Below are positions 55,072-64,000 of a stretch of DNA of 64,000 nucleotides, one piece after another. The DNA is from Streptococcus suis (GTDB lineage Bacteria > Bacillota > Bacilli > Lactobacillales > Streptococcaceae): the NCBI RefSeq assembly GCF_017601095.1, contig NZ_JAGFUX010000002.1:62001-126000 (forward strand), given 5' to 3'. Position 1 is the stretch's first letter; every line of letters starts with the position of its first letter. The translations under genes were made by a program, and so were the position numbers. Below the pieces are notes generated by a model. The model saw nothing but the letters and a program-made list of their open reading frames with translations. It did not search any database and was not told the origin of the DNA.

Positions 55072-56856
55072 TTATTCAAACACAAACTGGTTGTGGTAGA
55101 GTTCGGCGTAGAAGCCGCCCTGCTTGAGAAGTTGGCTGTGGTTGCCTTGCTCGATAACCTTTCCATCCTTGAGGACGATGATTTCATCCGCATTGAGAAT
55201 GGTTTTGAGGCGGTGGGCAATGACGAAGCTGGTCCGTCCTGCGATAATGGCCTCCATAGCTTTTTGGATTTTGGCTTCCGTTACGGTATCAACGTTTGAG
55301 GTTGCTTCGTCCAAAATCAAGACTTGTGGATCTGTCAAGAGCGTACGGGCAATGGAAATCAGCTGTTTCTGACCTGTTGAGAAGACATTCTCATCATCGG
55401 TCACAAAGGTTTCATACCCCTCTGGCAAGCTCATGATGAAGTCGTGGATATGGGTGGCACGAGCTGCGGTTTCCACCATTTCCTGCGAAATGCTCTCATC
55501 TCCGAAGCGGATATTGTCCGCAATAGTACCCGAGAATAGCACTGACTCCTGCAAGACAATGCCGACCTTATCCCGCAAACTATCCAAATCATATTCCCGA
55601 ATATCGCGACCGTCAAAAGCCACGCTACCACTATTGACATCATAGAAGCGATTAATCAAGTTCATAATGGTAGTCTTACCGGATCCTGTCGGACCAACGA
55701 CCGCCACCATTTTGCCCTTAGGAGCAGAGATAGACACCTTGTCCAAGACCTTCTGACCCGGCAGATAGCCAAAGTCGATGTCCTTGATTTCAACACCTTC
55801 TTTTAATTCGGTAAATAGCGGAGCGTTTTGAGGACGAACTTCCTCAGGCTCATCAAACATTTCCTGAATACGATGAGCTCCTGTGAAAGCTAGCTGCAAT
55901 TCTGCCCAGCTGGCAGCAACCTGCATGATTGGCTGGTAATACTGTTGCGAATATTGAACAAAAGTCACCACCAAACCAAGTGCGGCAGCTGTTTCCAGCG
56001 AGCTATCGTTGAGAACAATGCTGGAGCCTGCAAAGATAACAATGGCCGTATTGACCAAGCTCATCCCATTCATAAATGGGAAGAGAACCCCACCAAACAA
56101 GCGTCCCTTGAAGGTCGTACGACGGACTTCTTCATTGAGTTCCAAGAAACCATCAATCGTCTCTTCCTGCACACCCTGTACAATAATCGCTTTTTGTCCG
56201 GAAATTTTCTCGTCCATGTAGGCATTAAGCTTAGACACCGCAGCCTGCTGCAAGTCCGTGTATTTGCGTGATAAGCGAATGATAATCACTAGAGCAACCA
56301 AGGCAACTGGCGTAGAAGCAATGGTGACCCAGGCCAAGCGAGGATCCTGACGGAACATCATGATAACCATACCAACATAAAGGGCAATGTTGGTCACCAC
56401 TTGGGTCAAGGACTGGTTAAAAGCGTTTTGGATATTGTCCAAATCACTGGTAAAGCGAGAAAGAATGTCCCCGTCCTTGTGGCTATCAAAGAAGGCAACT
56501 GTCAAACGTTCCAGTTTGCCAAACAAGCCCTTACGCATACGGTTGGTCGAATGAGCCACGATACGCGTGAAGAGGAGGGTGTAAATCAAGGAAGCCACAA
56601 CCGTCGCCGCATAGGCAAAGAAAAGATCGAGCATAACCCCGTTAAAATCAGACAGGTCAGGTTTGAAATCTGACTGACCCATTTGCACCGAAGCAAAGTA
56701 AGCTTGCCCGATTTTCCCCATCTCCGCAATGGCATTTCCAAGGAAAACAGGTGTCTTAACCTGCAAGTAGGTCGCTGCCACAATGGCTAGAAAAATCACA
56801 GCAAAGGACAGTTTATAGCGTTTAAAATAAAACCAGAAAAAACGTAAAGTCTTCAT
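55072..56856 (-). CDS. satB: ABC exporter subunit SatB (PatB-like)
   Basis: 594-residue half-transporter: an N-terminal membrane domain (about 1-310, six segments) and an ABC domain with [13 protein letters not shown] (Walker A near 385), [11 protein letters not shown] signature (the usual LSGGQ is changed to FSTGQ) and [12 protein letters not shown] (Walker B). Works as a heterodimer with SatA. Together with the MarR gene this matches the S. suis fluoroquinolone/dye efflux system SatRAB. It abuts satA. A decayed second 3' end lies 1.7 kb downstream. Confidence 0.85.
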   Translation of the reverse strand: MKTLRFFWFYFKRYKLSFAVIFLAIVAATYLQVKTPVFLGNAIAEMGKIGQAYFASVQMGQSDFKPDLSDFNGVMLDLFFAYAATVVASLIYTLLFTRIVAHSTNRMRKGLFGKLERLTVAFFDSHKDGDILSRFTSDLDNIQNAFNQSLTQVVTNIALYVGMVIMMFRQDPRLAWVTIASTPVALVALVIIIRLSRKYTDLQQAAVSKLNAYMDEKISGQKAIIVQGVQEETIDGFLELNEEVRRTTFKGRLFGGVLFPFMNGMSLVNTAIVIFAGSSIVLNDSSLETAAALGLVVTFVQYSQQYYQPIMQVAASWAELQLAFTGAHRIQEMFDEPEEVRPQNAPLFTELKEGVEIKDIDFGYLPGQKVLDKVSISAPKGKMVAVVGPTGSGKTTIMNLINRFYDVNSGSVAFDGRDIREYDLDSLRDKVGIVLQESVLFSGTIADNIRFGDESISQEMVETAARATHIHDFIMSLPEGYETFVTDDENVFSTGQKQLISIARTLLTDPQVLILDEATSNVDTVTEAKIQKAMEAIIAGRTSFVIAHRLKTILNADEIIVLKDGKVIEQGNHSQLLKQGGFYAELYHNQFVFE

Positions 56857-58563
56857 CTATTCCTCCCTCCCTTTCTGTGTTTCGTAGATTTCACGGTAGA
56901 CATCATTCGTAGCTACCAACTCGGCGTGGGTACCTTGGCCGATCAGACGACCTTCATCAAGTACCAAAATCTTATCAGCTTTGACAACAGAAGATATCTT
57001 CTGGGCAACAATGACAGTGGTTGTCCCCTTCAAATCATGGTTGAGAGCCTCTTGGACTAGTTTCTCAGACTTGGCATCCAGGGCAGAAGTCGAGTCATCC
57101 AAGACCAAAACCTTCGGCTCGCCAATCACCCCACGAGCAATGGACATCCGCTGCTTCTGACCACCAGAGAAGTTATTTCCACGTTCTTCTACTTGGCTCT
57201 CATAGGTATCATCCAAACGGTCAATAAATTCTTTGGCTTGGGCAATACCTGCGGCCCGCTCCAATCTTGCACGATCGGCACCAGGTGCCCCTTGACGCAG
57301 GTTGTCCGCAATGGTTCCCGAGAAGAGAATAGCCTTTTGCAAGACAATCGATACCGTATCACGCAGAGTGTTCTTGCTGACTTCTTTCAAGTCCCGACCA
57401 CCGATGGACACCGTTCCTTCTTGCGGGTCAAACAAACGTGGAATCAGTTGAGCAAGAGTGGATTTACCCGCACCTGTTGCGCCAACCACACCGACCATTT
57501 GACCTGGTTCAATCTCAAATGAGATATTTTTCAAAGTCGGCTCTGTATCGTGTGGGTAGGTAAAGCTAACATTGTCAAAGACAATCTTACCAATCAATTC
57601 TTCATCCGCCACATCCTTGAAGGTCATAGCAGGCTCCGTATCCAAGACCTCGCTGATCCGCTTAATAGAAATCGCTGCACGAGAAGCCTGCATCCCCATA
57701 AAGCTAGCCATGATAATGGCAAACATGATTTGCATGAGGTAACTCATAAAGGAAGTAAAGCCACCAACTGCTTCCATATTGGTTTCCAGCATGCCAGAAA
57801 CCAAGTAGAGCGATGCAAAGATCGCCATATAGGAAATGAACATCATCAGAGGTTGCAAAATAGAGAAACCGTAACCGATAAAGAGGTTGAGATCCAAGAG
57901 TTCATTAGACACATCCTTGAACTTCTTGTACTGGTTCTTCTCCTGCACAAAGGATTTGACCACACGGATTCCACGCAAATTTTCCTTAGCAATACTGTTC
58001 ATCTTGTCCATGAGGGACTGGAATTTCCCAAAACGTGGTCCCATTTGCCCCATGACAACTGCCATAATGACCATAATCAAGACCACCATGAGAATAATCA
58101 TCCACCAAAGTTCTGGCATGGTCCGCACCGCCATGATGAAGGCTCCGACAAAGAGGAGGGGAACCCGTAACAAGATAGTAAAGAGCATCATGGTCAAGTT
58201 TTGAATCTGGGTCACATCGTTGGTCATCCGAACAACCAAGTTCCCCGCATTAAATTCTTCAACGTTAGCATAAGAAAAGCTCTGAATCTTCCGAAAGGTC
58301 TTCTCACGAATATCTGCAGAAACCCCTTGTGAAATTTTCGCCGCGGCAATAGTATTAGCCAGACCAGCCAAAAGACCAATGCCCGCAATCACCAAGAGCA
58401 ACTGGCCCACACGGACAATCTCTTCCTTGTCATTAGCCAAGACTGCTGCCAAGACATCCTTTAAGTAGTTGGGCTGCAAGAGGGTCGTAATAACGACAAT
58501 CGATGTCAAGGTGATACAGGCCAAGGCGTACCATTTATAACGTAAAATGGCTTCTTTAAACAT
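56857..58563 (-). CDS. satA: ABC exporter subunit SatA (PatA-like)
   Basis: 568-residue half-transporter, close to pneumococcal PatA as I recall it (QTFSYANIEQFNAGNLVVRMTND-type block at the membrane domain). Walker A GATGAGKSTLAQL near 375, signature NFSGGQKQRMSIA and Walker B VLVLDDSTSALD. The residue after Walker B is Asp, where a canonical site has Glu, so its ATP site is degenerate, while SatB keeps Glu (LDEATS). That asymmetry is typical of heterodimeric exporters. Overlaps satR by 8 bp. Confidence 0.88.
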   Translation of the reverse strand: MFKEAILRYKWYALACITLTSIVVITTLLQPNYLKDVLAAVLANDKEEIVRVGQLLLVIAGIGLLAGLANTIAAAKISQGVSADIREKTFRKIQSFSYANVEEFNAGNLVVRMTNDVTQIQNLTMMLFTILLRVPLLFVGAFIMAVRTMPELWWMIILMVVLIMVIMAVVMGQMGPRFGKFQSLMDKMNSIAKENLRGIRVVKSFVQEKNQYKKFKDVSNELLDLNLFIGYGFSILQPLMMFISYMAIFASLYLVSGMLETNMEAVGGFTSFMSYLMQIMFAIIMASFMGMQASRAAISIKRISEVLDTEPAMTFKDVADEELIGKIVFDNVSFTYPHDTEPTLKNISFEIEPGQMVGVVGATGAGKSTLAQLIPRLFDPQEGTVSIGGRDLKEVSKNTLRDTVSIVLQKAILFSGTIADNLRQGAPGADRARLERAAGIAQAKEFIDRLDDTYESQVEERGNNFSGGQKQRMSIARGVIGEPKVLVLDDSTSALDAKSEKLVQEALNHDLKGTTTVIVAQKISSVVKADKILVLDEGRLIGQGTHAELVATNDVYREIYETQKGREE

Positions 58564-59005
58564 GATTCTTCTCCTTATAACGTTGAATATTTACTTTTAA
58601 TTGATTGCCTACCTGTTTAACCAAATCAAAGTCTTCTTTTTGAATACCCCAAAAAAGTGAGCGGTGCATTTCTTCATGGAAGGCTTTCAGGTGGCAGATT
58701 TTCCCTTGTCCTTTCTCTGTCAAGACCAACTGCTTGTAGCGTTTGTCAACCTGAGAAGGCAGGACCTGGATAAAGCCATTTTTCTCCATTCGCTTGACCA
58801 GGTTGCTGGCAACCGATTTGGAAATCTTCAATTCTGCTTCTATATCTTTGACAAAAGTCTCAAGGTCTGACCGCTCCGCGATGAAACGCAAGGCCCAGCC
58901 CTGTGGACCAGCTAGGTGCTCCACATCGTATTCTTTAGCAATAGTTTCACTGATTTGTTCAATCTGATTGAGCAAGTTCCGAAAATCTGCAATGGTATGT
59001 CCCAT
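58556..59005 (-). CDS. satR: MarR-family repressor SatR
   Basis: 149-residue winged-helix regulator (LKISKSVASNLVKRMEKNGFIQVLPSQVDKRYKQLVLTEKG, here only as a guide to position 75-115). First gene of satR-satA-satB. A 20-bp imperfect palindrome exactly fills its promoter spacer, so it should repress its own operon; loss of SatR is known to raise SatAB expression in S. suis. Confidence 0.88.
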   Translation of the reverse strand: MGHTIADFRNLLNQIEQISETIAKEYDVEHLAGPQGWALRFIAERSDLETFVKDIEAELKISKSVASNLVKRMEKNGFIQVLPSQVDKRYKQLVLTEKGQGKICHLKAFHEEMHRSLFWGIQKEDFDLVKQVGNQLKVNIQRYKEKNHV

Positions 59006-59043
59006 GATAGCTCCTTTCCAATCAATTAATTAGCATGAGAACT

Positions 59044-59072
59044 ATTATAGTTTTCTGGAGAACTATTGTCAA
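59044..59072 (-). promoter_or_regulatory. satRAB promoter and SatR operator
   Basis: Consensus promoter TTGACA (59067-59072), 17 bp, TATAAT (59044-59049). The imperfect palindrome ATAGTTTTCTGGAGAACTAT (59047-59066) fills the spacer and overlaps the -10. A further GAGAACTATT half lies at 59036-59045. Confidence 0.8.
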
Positions 59073-59145
59073 GTTTCTGCTCTGCTATTTTCCAAAAATA
59101 AGCATCTATGGTATAATGGAGAAAATATGATGACAGGGGAAGCAT

Positions 59146-60162
59146 ATGAGTCAACAAACCATCGCTGTCCTAGGGCCTGGTTCTTGGGGGACAGCCCTCG
59201 CACAGGTACTCAATGACAACGGCCATCAGGTCCGTATTTGGGGAAATATTCCTGAACAAATTGACGAAATCAATGAACAGCATACCAATAAACGGTACTT
59301 CAAAGATATCGTCCTAGACGAGAAAATCAAAGGCTACAAGGATTTGACTGAGACCCTTGATGGGGTTGATGCCGTTCTCTTCGTTGTACCGACCAAGGTG
59401 ACCCGTCTGGTTGCCAAGCAAGTTGCTCAAGCCCTTAAACACAAGGTTGTTGTCATGCACGCTTCCAAAGGGTTGGAACCAGATAGCCACAAACGCTTAT
59501 CTGAGGTCTTGGAAGAAGAAATTCCTGCTGAGCTCCGCTCAGAAATCGTTGTGGTTTCAGGACCAAGCCATGCAGAAGAAACCATTGTCCGCGATTTAAC
59601 CTTGATTTCTGCCGCATCTAAAGATTTGGAAACTGCAACCTACGTCCAAAATCTCTTTAGCAACCGCTACTTCCGACTCTACACCAACAATGATGTTATC
59701 GGGGTGGAAACCGCTGGTGCTTTGAAAAACATCATCGCAGTTGGTGCTGGTGCCCTTCACGGACTCGGATTTGGCGACAATGCCAAGGCAGCCATCATCG
59801 CTCGTGGATTGACAGAAATTACCCGACTCGGTGTAGCCATGGGTGCCAATCCCTTGACATACAGCGGTCTATCTGGCGTCGGCGACTTGATTGTTACAGG
59901 TACATCTGTACACTCTCGTAACTGGCGGGCCGGCGATTTGCTTGGCAAAGGAGAGAAACTCGAAGATATCGAAGCCAACATGGGCATGGTTATTGAAGGG
60001 ATTTCCACTACCAAGGCGGCCTATGAATTGGCACAAGAATTGGGTGTTTATATGCCTATTACTAAGGCCATCTATAGCGTGATTTACCAAGGGGCCAGTA
60101 TCCAAGATGCCATCCAAGAAATCATGTCTGGTGAATTCCGCCAGGAAAACGAATGGTCATAA
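59146..60162 (+). CDS. gpsA: Glycerol-3-phosphate dehydrogenase [NAD(P)+]
   Basis: Makes sn-glycerol 3-phosphate for phospholipids. 338 residues; N-terminal [23 protein letters not shown]-terminal [17 protein letters not shown] site before ATG 59146. Followed by galU after 18 bp, an arrangement common in streptococci. Confidence 0.97.
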   Translation: MSQQTIAVLGPGSWGTALAQVLNDNGHQVRIWGNIPEQIDEINEQHTNKRYFKDIVLDEKIKGYKDLTETLDGVDAVLFVVPTKVTRLVAKQVAQALKHKVVVMHASKGLEPDSHKRLSEVLEEEIPAELRSEIVVVSGPSHAEETIVRDLTLISAASKDLETATYVQNLFSNRYFRLYTNNDVIGVETAGALKNIIAVGAGALHGLGFGDNAKAAIIARGLTEITRLGVAMGANPLTYSGLSGVGDLIVTGTSVHSRNWRAGDLLGKGEKLEDIEANMGMVIEGISTTKAAYELAQELGVYMPITKAIYSVIYQGASIQDAIQEIMSGEFRQENEWS

Positions 60163-60180
60163 TAAAAAGGAGAAATGATT

Positions 60181-61077
60181 ATGAAAAAAGTTAGAAAAGC
60201 CATCATCCCTGCAGCAGGTTTGGGAACCCGTTTCCTTCCAGCAACTAAGGCTCTTGCCAAAGAGATGTTGCCAATCGTTGACAAGCCAACCCTCCAGTTC
60301 ATCTTTGAAGAAGCCCTTCGTTCTGGTATCGAAGATATCTTGGTCGTAACCAACAAGGCAAAACGTTCTATTGAAGACCACTTCGACTCAAACTTTGAAT
60401 TAGAACACAACCTTCGCGAAAAAGGAAAGGCCGACCTTTTAAAATTGGTTGACGATGCGACAGCCATTCGCCTCCACTTCATTCGCCAAAGCTATCCAAA
60501 AGGGTTGGGTGACGCAGTCTTACAAGCTAAAGCCTTTGTTGGAAACGAACCGTTCGTTGTTATGTTGGGCGATGACCTCATGGATATTACAGATGAAACA
60601 GTCAAACCAATCACCAAACAACTGATTGAGGACTACGAAGCGACCCATGCTTCAACACTTGCAGTTATGCCAGTCCCTCATGAAGAAGTTTCATCCTATG
60701 GTGTTATTGCACCCCATGGTGAAGGAGTCAACGGCCTTTACAGTGTTGAAACCTTTGTGGAAAAACCAAAACCAGAAGATGCTCCTTCTGATCTTGCCAT
60801 CATCGGTCGCTACCTCTTGACCCCTGAAATCTTCGATATCTTGGAAAATCAAGAACCAGGTGCCGGCAATGAAATCCAGTTGACCGACGCCATTGACACC
60901 CTCAATAAAACACAGCGCGTATTTGCTCGTGAATTTACTGGCAAACGATATGATGTCGGAGATAAATTCGGCTTCATGAAAACGTCGATTGACTACGCCT
61001 TGACCCACCCACAAGTCAAAGATGATGTGAAAGACTACATCATCGATCTTGCTAAACAACTCCAAGACGCAGAATAA
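60181..61077 (+). CDS. galU: UTP-glucose-1-phosphate uridylyltransferase
   Basis: Makes UDP-glucose for capsule, glycolipid anchors of lipoteichoic acid and other glycans. 298 residues: [24 protein letters not shown] at the N-terminus (nucleotide loop; positions 9-31) and [21 protein letters not shown] near 200. I take ATG 60181 with AAGGAGA; the ATG two codons earlier is also possible. Confidence 0.96.
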   Translation: MKKVRKAIIPAAGLGTRFLPATKALAKEMLPIVDKPTLQFIFEEALRSGIEDILVVTNKAKRSIEDHFDSNFELEHNLREKGKADLLKLVDDATAIRLHFIRQSYPKGLGDAVLQAKAFVGNEPFVVMLGDDLMDITDETVKPITKQLIEDYEATHASTLAVMPVPHEEVSSYGVIAPHGEGVNGLYSVETFVEKPKPEDAPSDLAIIGRYLLTPEIFDILENQEPGAGNEIQLTDAIDTLNKTQRVFAREFTGKRYDVGDKFGFMKTSIDYALTHPQVKDDVKDYIIDLAKQLQDAE

Positions 61078-61092
61078 CCAAATCAAACAAAA

Positions 61093-61142
61093 CAAGGACA
61101 GGCTATTCCCCTGAGCTAAGCAGGGAAATAACCTGTCCTTTC
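61093..61142. terminator. Bidirectional terminator between galU and the next gene
   Basis: AAGGACAGG...CCCTG / CAGGG...CCTGTCCTT long interrupted stem. Confidence 0.8.
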
Positions 61143-61598
61143 TTAATGTATTTCCAAACGAGAGTCCAGCAACAACAAGGCTTCTTCAAGCATTGTCAAC
61201 AGACGATTACACTGCTCCAATGCCAATTCAGGATGACGCTCTTGCCAATGACTAATGTGATACAGCAAACGCCCCGACAGAGGCGACTGAACCAAACGCG
61301 CTTCTATTTTAAAATCCATACGATGGTAGCCAAGTAGCGGATGCAATTGAAAAATCAGCTCTTGCTCTTTCAACTGACAGCTGATGTTCCATCTCCTACA
61401 CTCTTCCTCTGGCAACTGTCTATAGATTTCTAATAAACTAATTGGAGCTGAAGGAGTGAATCGGCTAGCCTGTGTATAAAACAAATCTCCACGATCTCTC
61501 AATTCACCACTTCTTACTTTTCTGCGGTAACCAAACCAGTGTCCCTCGCTTCCCAGATAAGCAAGAAAAGATACAAGTGCCAACAAAAAATATCCCAA
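61143..61598 (-). CDS. Membrane-anchored protein of unknown function
   Basis: About 151 residues. A TTG at 61598 is preceded by GGGAGGG at good spacing and gives GYFLLALVSFLAYLG, a single N-terminal membrane anchor followed by a basic stretch and a soluble domain with two Cys (CRRWNISC). The frame is open further upstream (an ATG at 61613 has no site). Not recognised. Confidence 0.65.
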   Translation of the reverse strand: MGYFLLALVSFLAYLGSEGHWFGYRRKVRSGELRDRGDLFYTQASRFTPSAPISLLEIYRQLPEEECRRWNISCQLKEQELIFQLHPLLGYHRMDFKIEARLVQSPLSGRLLYHISHWQERHPELALEQCNRLLTMLEEALLLLDSRLEIH

Positions 61599-61762
61599 GT
61601 CAGACCCTCCCATGTCTAATTGGCTAGAGCCTTTACTCCTCGAAGTACTTATCAACAAGGCTGATCTAGCGTCTCCATTCACTATACAGCCTTTTCTGTC
61701 AAAAAGCAATTATTTGTATGCTCTGGTCGATCCACAAAAAAAGACCGACTGAAGCGGCCCTT

Positions 61763-62440
61763 TTAAAACAAAAATCCTACAAATAAGAGACCAAGAAACA
61801 AGAGCAGATAGCCCAAAAGGGCCCATCCTGTCTGCTGGGCAGTAAAGGTTTGTTTTTCCAGTCTTGGTGGCAGACAAACTACTGCCAAACAGCCACCGAT
61901 AGCTCCACCAATATGGCCTGCCATACTGATGGCTGGGTTAAAGAGCCCTAAGGCAAGGTTTATCAGGAGCAAAGCAGTGTAACGCTGCCCCAGGAGCTGA
62001 AGATAGGCACTTCTGCTGTAATAACGTAAAAAGGCCATAGCAGCAAACAATCCAAATAAGGAAGTAGAGGCGCCTGCACCAACGACTCCAGGAGTAAAGA
62101 AGTAAACAAAGACATTTCCCATGACTCCCGAAAGAAGGTAGAGCAAGAAAAACCTCCGACTACCAAATAAAGGCTCCAGCTGATACCCTAGGGCATAAAG
62201 TGTGAAGCTGTTAAACAAGAAATGCTCCCAACCAATGTGGACAAAGATAGGGGAAATTAAGCGCCACAACTGAGTCGGATCATAACGCACCACTTCACCG
62301 TACATACCACCGAATTCAAAAATCGTATAGGCTGTAGTGGTCTGCCCAAATCGAAATATTTGTATCAGAAGAAAAACAAAAGCCGTGACAGCCAATAAGC
62401 CATTAGTTACAGGATAGCGCTTATCAAAAAAGTTACTCAA
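61763..62440 (-). CDS. Rhomboid-family intramembrane serine protease
   Basis: 225 residues, about six or seven membrane segments. HIGWEHFLFNSFTLYALG carries the conserved His and Asn, GAGASTSLFG contains the catalytic Ser, and HIGGAIGG the catalytic His. TTG start, overlapping the upstream gene stop by 8 bp. Substrate unknown. Confidence 0.92.
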   Translation of the reverse strand: MSNFFDKRYPVTNGLLAVTAFVFLLIQIFRFGQTTTAYTIFEFGGMYGEVVRYDPTQLWRLISPIFVHIGWEHFLFNSFTLYALGYQLEPLFGSRRFFLLYLLSGVMGNVFVYFFTPGVVGAGASTSLFGLFAAMAFLRYYSRSAYLQLLGQRYTALLLINLALGLFNPAISMAGHIGGAIGGCLAVVCLPPRLEKQTFTAQQTGWALLGYLLLFLGLLFVGFLF

Positions 62441-62966
62441 AAATCAACATCTCCTTTACTGGAATATCAAATAGATCTGGTTTGAACTCATAGACTTGAA
62501 AGTCTGCCAAGGTCGATACCGTCTCCCCCTGATAATCTGACAAGTAGCGGTCATAAAAACCACCTCCATAACCCACTCGAAAACCCGCATGGTTCCAAGC
62601 TAAACCAGGAACATGAATCAACTTAACCACAGACTTATCCACAGGTTGTGAATAAGTCCCAGGTTCCCAAACTCCAAACCTAGATTTCACCAAATCATCA
62701 GGCTTATATTCTACAAAATCCATGCGCCCTTGTGAATAGGTCTTAGGGATGAAAATCTGCTTGCCATCCTTTTGAGCCTGCTCAATCAGGTAAGAAGTGT
62801 CAAACTCATGGGGCATGGAAAGGTAGGTCCCAAGCGACGTTGCACCCTGATAAGCCTCAGAAGCAAGGAGGCGTTTCGTTAGCTGCTGGCTCCATCTTGC
62901 TCGCTGGCTACTAGTCAGGTCTTTCAAATTCTGCAAGATATCTTGCCGAATGCTCTTTTTATCCAC
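62433..62966 (-). CDS. 5-formyltetrahydrofolate cyclo-ligase
   Basis: 177 residues; signature GFRVGYGGGFYDRYL near 127 and an N-terminal SIRQDILQNLKDL helix. GTG start with AAGGAG. Returns 5-formyl-THF to the folate pool. Coupled with the rhomboid gene, a common streptococcal pair. Confidence 0.93.
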   Translation of the reverse strand: MDKKSIRQDILQNLKDLTSSQRARWSQQLTKRLLASEAYQGATSLGTYLSMPHEFDTSYLIEQAQKDGKQIFIPKTYSQGRMDFVEYKPDDLVKSRFGVWEPGTYSQPVDKSVVKLIHVPGLAWNHAGFRVGYGGGFYDRYLSDYQGETVSTLADFQVYEFKPDLFDIPVKEMLIFE

Positions 62967-62983
62967 AGAAACTCCTTTTTATT

Positions 62984-63013
62984 CTGAAAAAGACTGGAAA
63001 AACCAGTCTAGTT
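62984..63013 (-). terminator. Terminator of the deacetylase gene
   Basis: AGACTGG-TTTTT-CCAGTCT followed by TTTTTC on the minus strand; the gene's stop codon is inside the hairpin. Confidence 0.85.
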
Positions 63014-64000
63014 TACTTTTATTTTCAAAAAATCGCTCAACTTATCCACAGCAAAGGGAAGAACTTCCTCTTTGGGACTGAGACGAGGGTTGTGGAGGGG
63101 ATAAGGCGTATCCACACCCAACCAGAACATAACCCCCGGCACCTTATTGAGCAGGTAGCCAAAGTCCTCACCCGTCATAGCAGGTGGACAGTCAATCAAC
63201 TCCACACCGTCAACACCGTCAAAGTAGGTCATGAGTTCATCAGCCAGCTGGGGATTGTTCTCCACAGGCAGATAACCACTTGGATTGAGCTCGATGTCCA
63301 AGTCCACTCCAAAGGACAGGGCGATTCCTTCTGCAACTTCACGCACCCGCTTTTGCACCAGAAGGCTCATGCTCTGGGTCAAAGCCCGAATTGTGCCGTG
63401 CAAGAAAGCAGTTTCCGCAATGACATTGTTGGTCGTTCCCGCGTGCATGGAGCCAAAGGTCACCACAGCTCCCTCGATTGGGTCGACGTTACGGCTGACC
63501 ACCGACTGCACCTGAGTCACAAAGTAGCTGGCTGCAACCAAAGCGTCATTGGCGGTATGTGGAAATGCTGCGTGGCCACCTTTTCCTGTAAACCGTATCT
63601 TGACTTCACAGGTCCCAGCAAAGAGGGTCGCACGGTTGGTGGCCATTTGACCGACTTTGAGGTCCGGTCGGACATGGAGCCCATAAAATTCATCTGGTAA
63701 CCAATCCCCAAATGCTCCCGCTTCATACATAAGCATGCCACCTGCTAGATTTTCCTCCGCAGGCTGAAATAAGAAGAGAAGATTGTTTTTCGGTTGCTGC
63801 TCTGCCATTTTCTCCAAAAGCCCCAAGGCAATGGTCATGTGGAAATCATGTCCACAGGCGTGCATACGATCTGGATGGAGGGACTTGAAGTCCAGGCCCG
63901 TCTCCTCCACGATCGGCAGGCCGTCAATATCCGCCCGCCAGCCAATCGTTTTCTCTGGAGCAGAGCCCGTCAGATAAACCAAGATTCCTGTCTTCCAAGT
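63008..64000 (-). CDS. N-acetyldiaminopimelate deacetylase (M20 family, partial)
   Basis: Removes the acetyl group from N-acetyl-LL-diaminopimelate in the acetylase branch of lysine/peptidoglycan precursor synthesis. About 330 codons are visible; the 5' end is beyond position 64000 (the frame is open through [13 protein letters not shown]). Motifs: [11 protein letters not shown] (metal His-Asp), [11 protein letters not shown] and [11 protein letters not shown] hippurate-type M20 amidohydrolase is the alternative, but the match to streptococcal DAP deacetylases is close from memory. Confidence 0.88.
   Translation of the reverse strand, partial: TWKTGILVYLTGSAPEKTIGWRADIDGLPIVEETGLDFKSLHPDRMHACGHDFHMTIALGLLEKMAEQQPKNNLLFLFQPAEENLAGGMLMYEAGAFGDWLPDEFYGLHVRPDLKVGQMATNRATLFAGTCEVKIRFTGKGGHAAFPHTANDALVAASYFVTQVQSVVSRNVDPIEGAVVTFGSMHAGTTNNVIAETAFLHGTIRALTQSMSLLVQKRVREVAEGIALSFGVDLDIELNPSGYLPVENNPQLADELMTYFDGVDGVELIDCPPAMTGEDFGYLLNKVPGVMFWLGVDTPYPLHNPRLSPKEEVLPFAVDKLSDFLKIKVN

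Overview
The window is chromosomal core DNA of a low-GC streptococcus. Streptococcus suis is the best guess, from the gene order, a bifunctional gshAB, a nadR-pnuC-nrtR cluster, and a MarR plus two-ABC cassette whose proteins read like SatR-SatA-SatB (PatAB homologues). I see no prophage, ICE, CRISPR array or intact insertion sequence. There are about 60 intact or partial protein genes, two tRNAs, and six decayed loci.

Layout. 1-6100: yajC (cut by the window edge), purA with PurR-type boxes at its promoter, then gshAB, hslO and dusB (glutathione synthesis, oxidative chaperone, tRNA dihydrouridine). 6100-9000: an intergenic repeat, then nrtR-pnuC-nadR for nicotinamide riboside salvage. 9000-12000: ctsR-clpC with a clear CtsR operator. 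12000-13300: a strong promoter, a long structured leader, a thioredoxin-like gene and an unassigned gene. 13400-18000: tsf, rpsB, two Ser-rich lipoprotein genes and tRNA-Cys. 18000-21300: pbp2A, rpmG, secE, nusG. 21400-23300: ferredoxin/flavodoxin-NADP reductase type 2 and an RluD-like pseudouridine synthase. 23480-26310: a frameshifted membrane-protein gene, purR, and a phosphotransferase gene with two in-frame stops.

26300-33800: yhaM, rmuC, thiN, rpe, rsgA, tRNA-Leu, rsmA, two small unknown genes, rnmV, tatD (RNA processing and ribosome maturation). 33860-38500: a HAD hydrolase and a diacylglycerol-kinase-like gene, each followed by a reversed copy of rpmH (one decayed, one real), then jag, yidC and rnpA. 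38500-42800: argH, argG, a VOC protein and a NUDIX hydrolase. 42800-46800: mmuM, mmuP and gltX. 46800-50830: an MFS transporter, a LiaF-like/LytTR regulatory pair, an AIM24-like protein and carbonic anhydrase. 50950-53320: radA, dut and an unknown gene. 53380-54110: a scar of three gene fragments. 54190-59005: a formate/nitrite transporter and satB, satA, satR. 59140-64000: gpsA, galU, an unknown membrane protein, rhomboid protease, 5-formyltetrahydrofolate cyclo-ligase and N-acetyldiaminopimelate deacetylase (cut by the edge).

The most notable observations are: radA has no AUG, GUG or UUG codon ahead of its zinc finger and seems to start at AUC; rpmH is duplicated as a direct repeat around a kinase gene; a scar next to satRAB holds a second satB 3' end; a phosphotransferase gene has two same-frame stops; a membrane-protein gene is split by an apparent 8-bp duplication; hslO looks leaderless; a structured leader lies at 12083-12222; and several operators sit exactly in promoter spacers (PurR, CtsR, ArgR-like, SatR) or next to promoters (LytTR-type and MetR-type sites).
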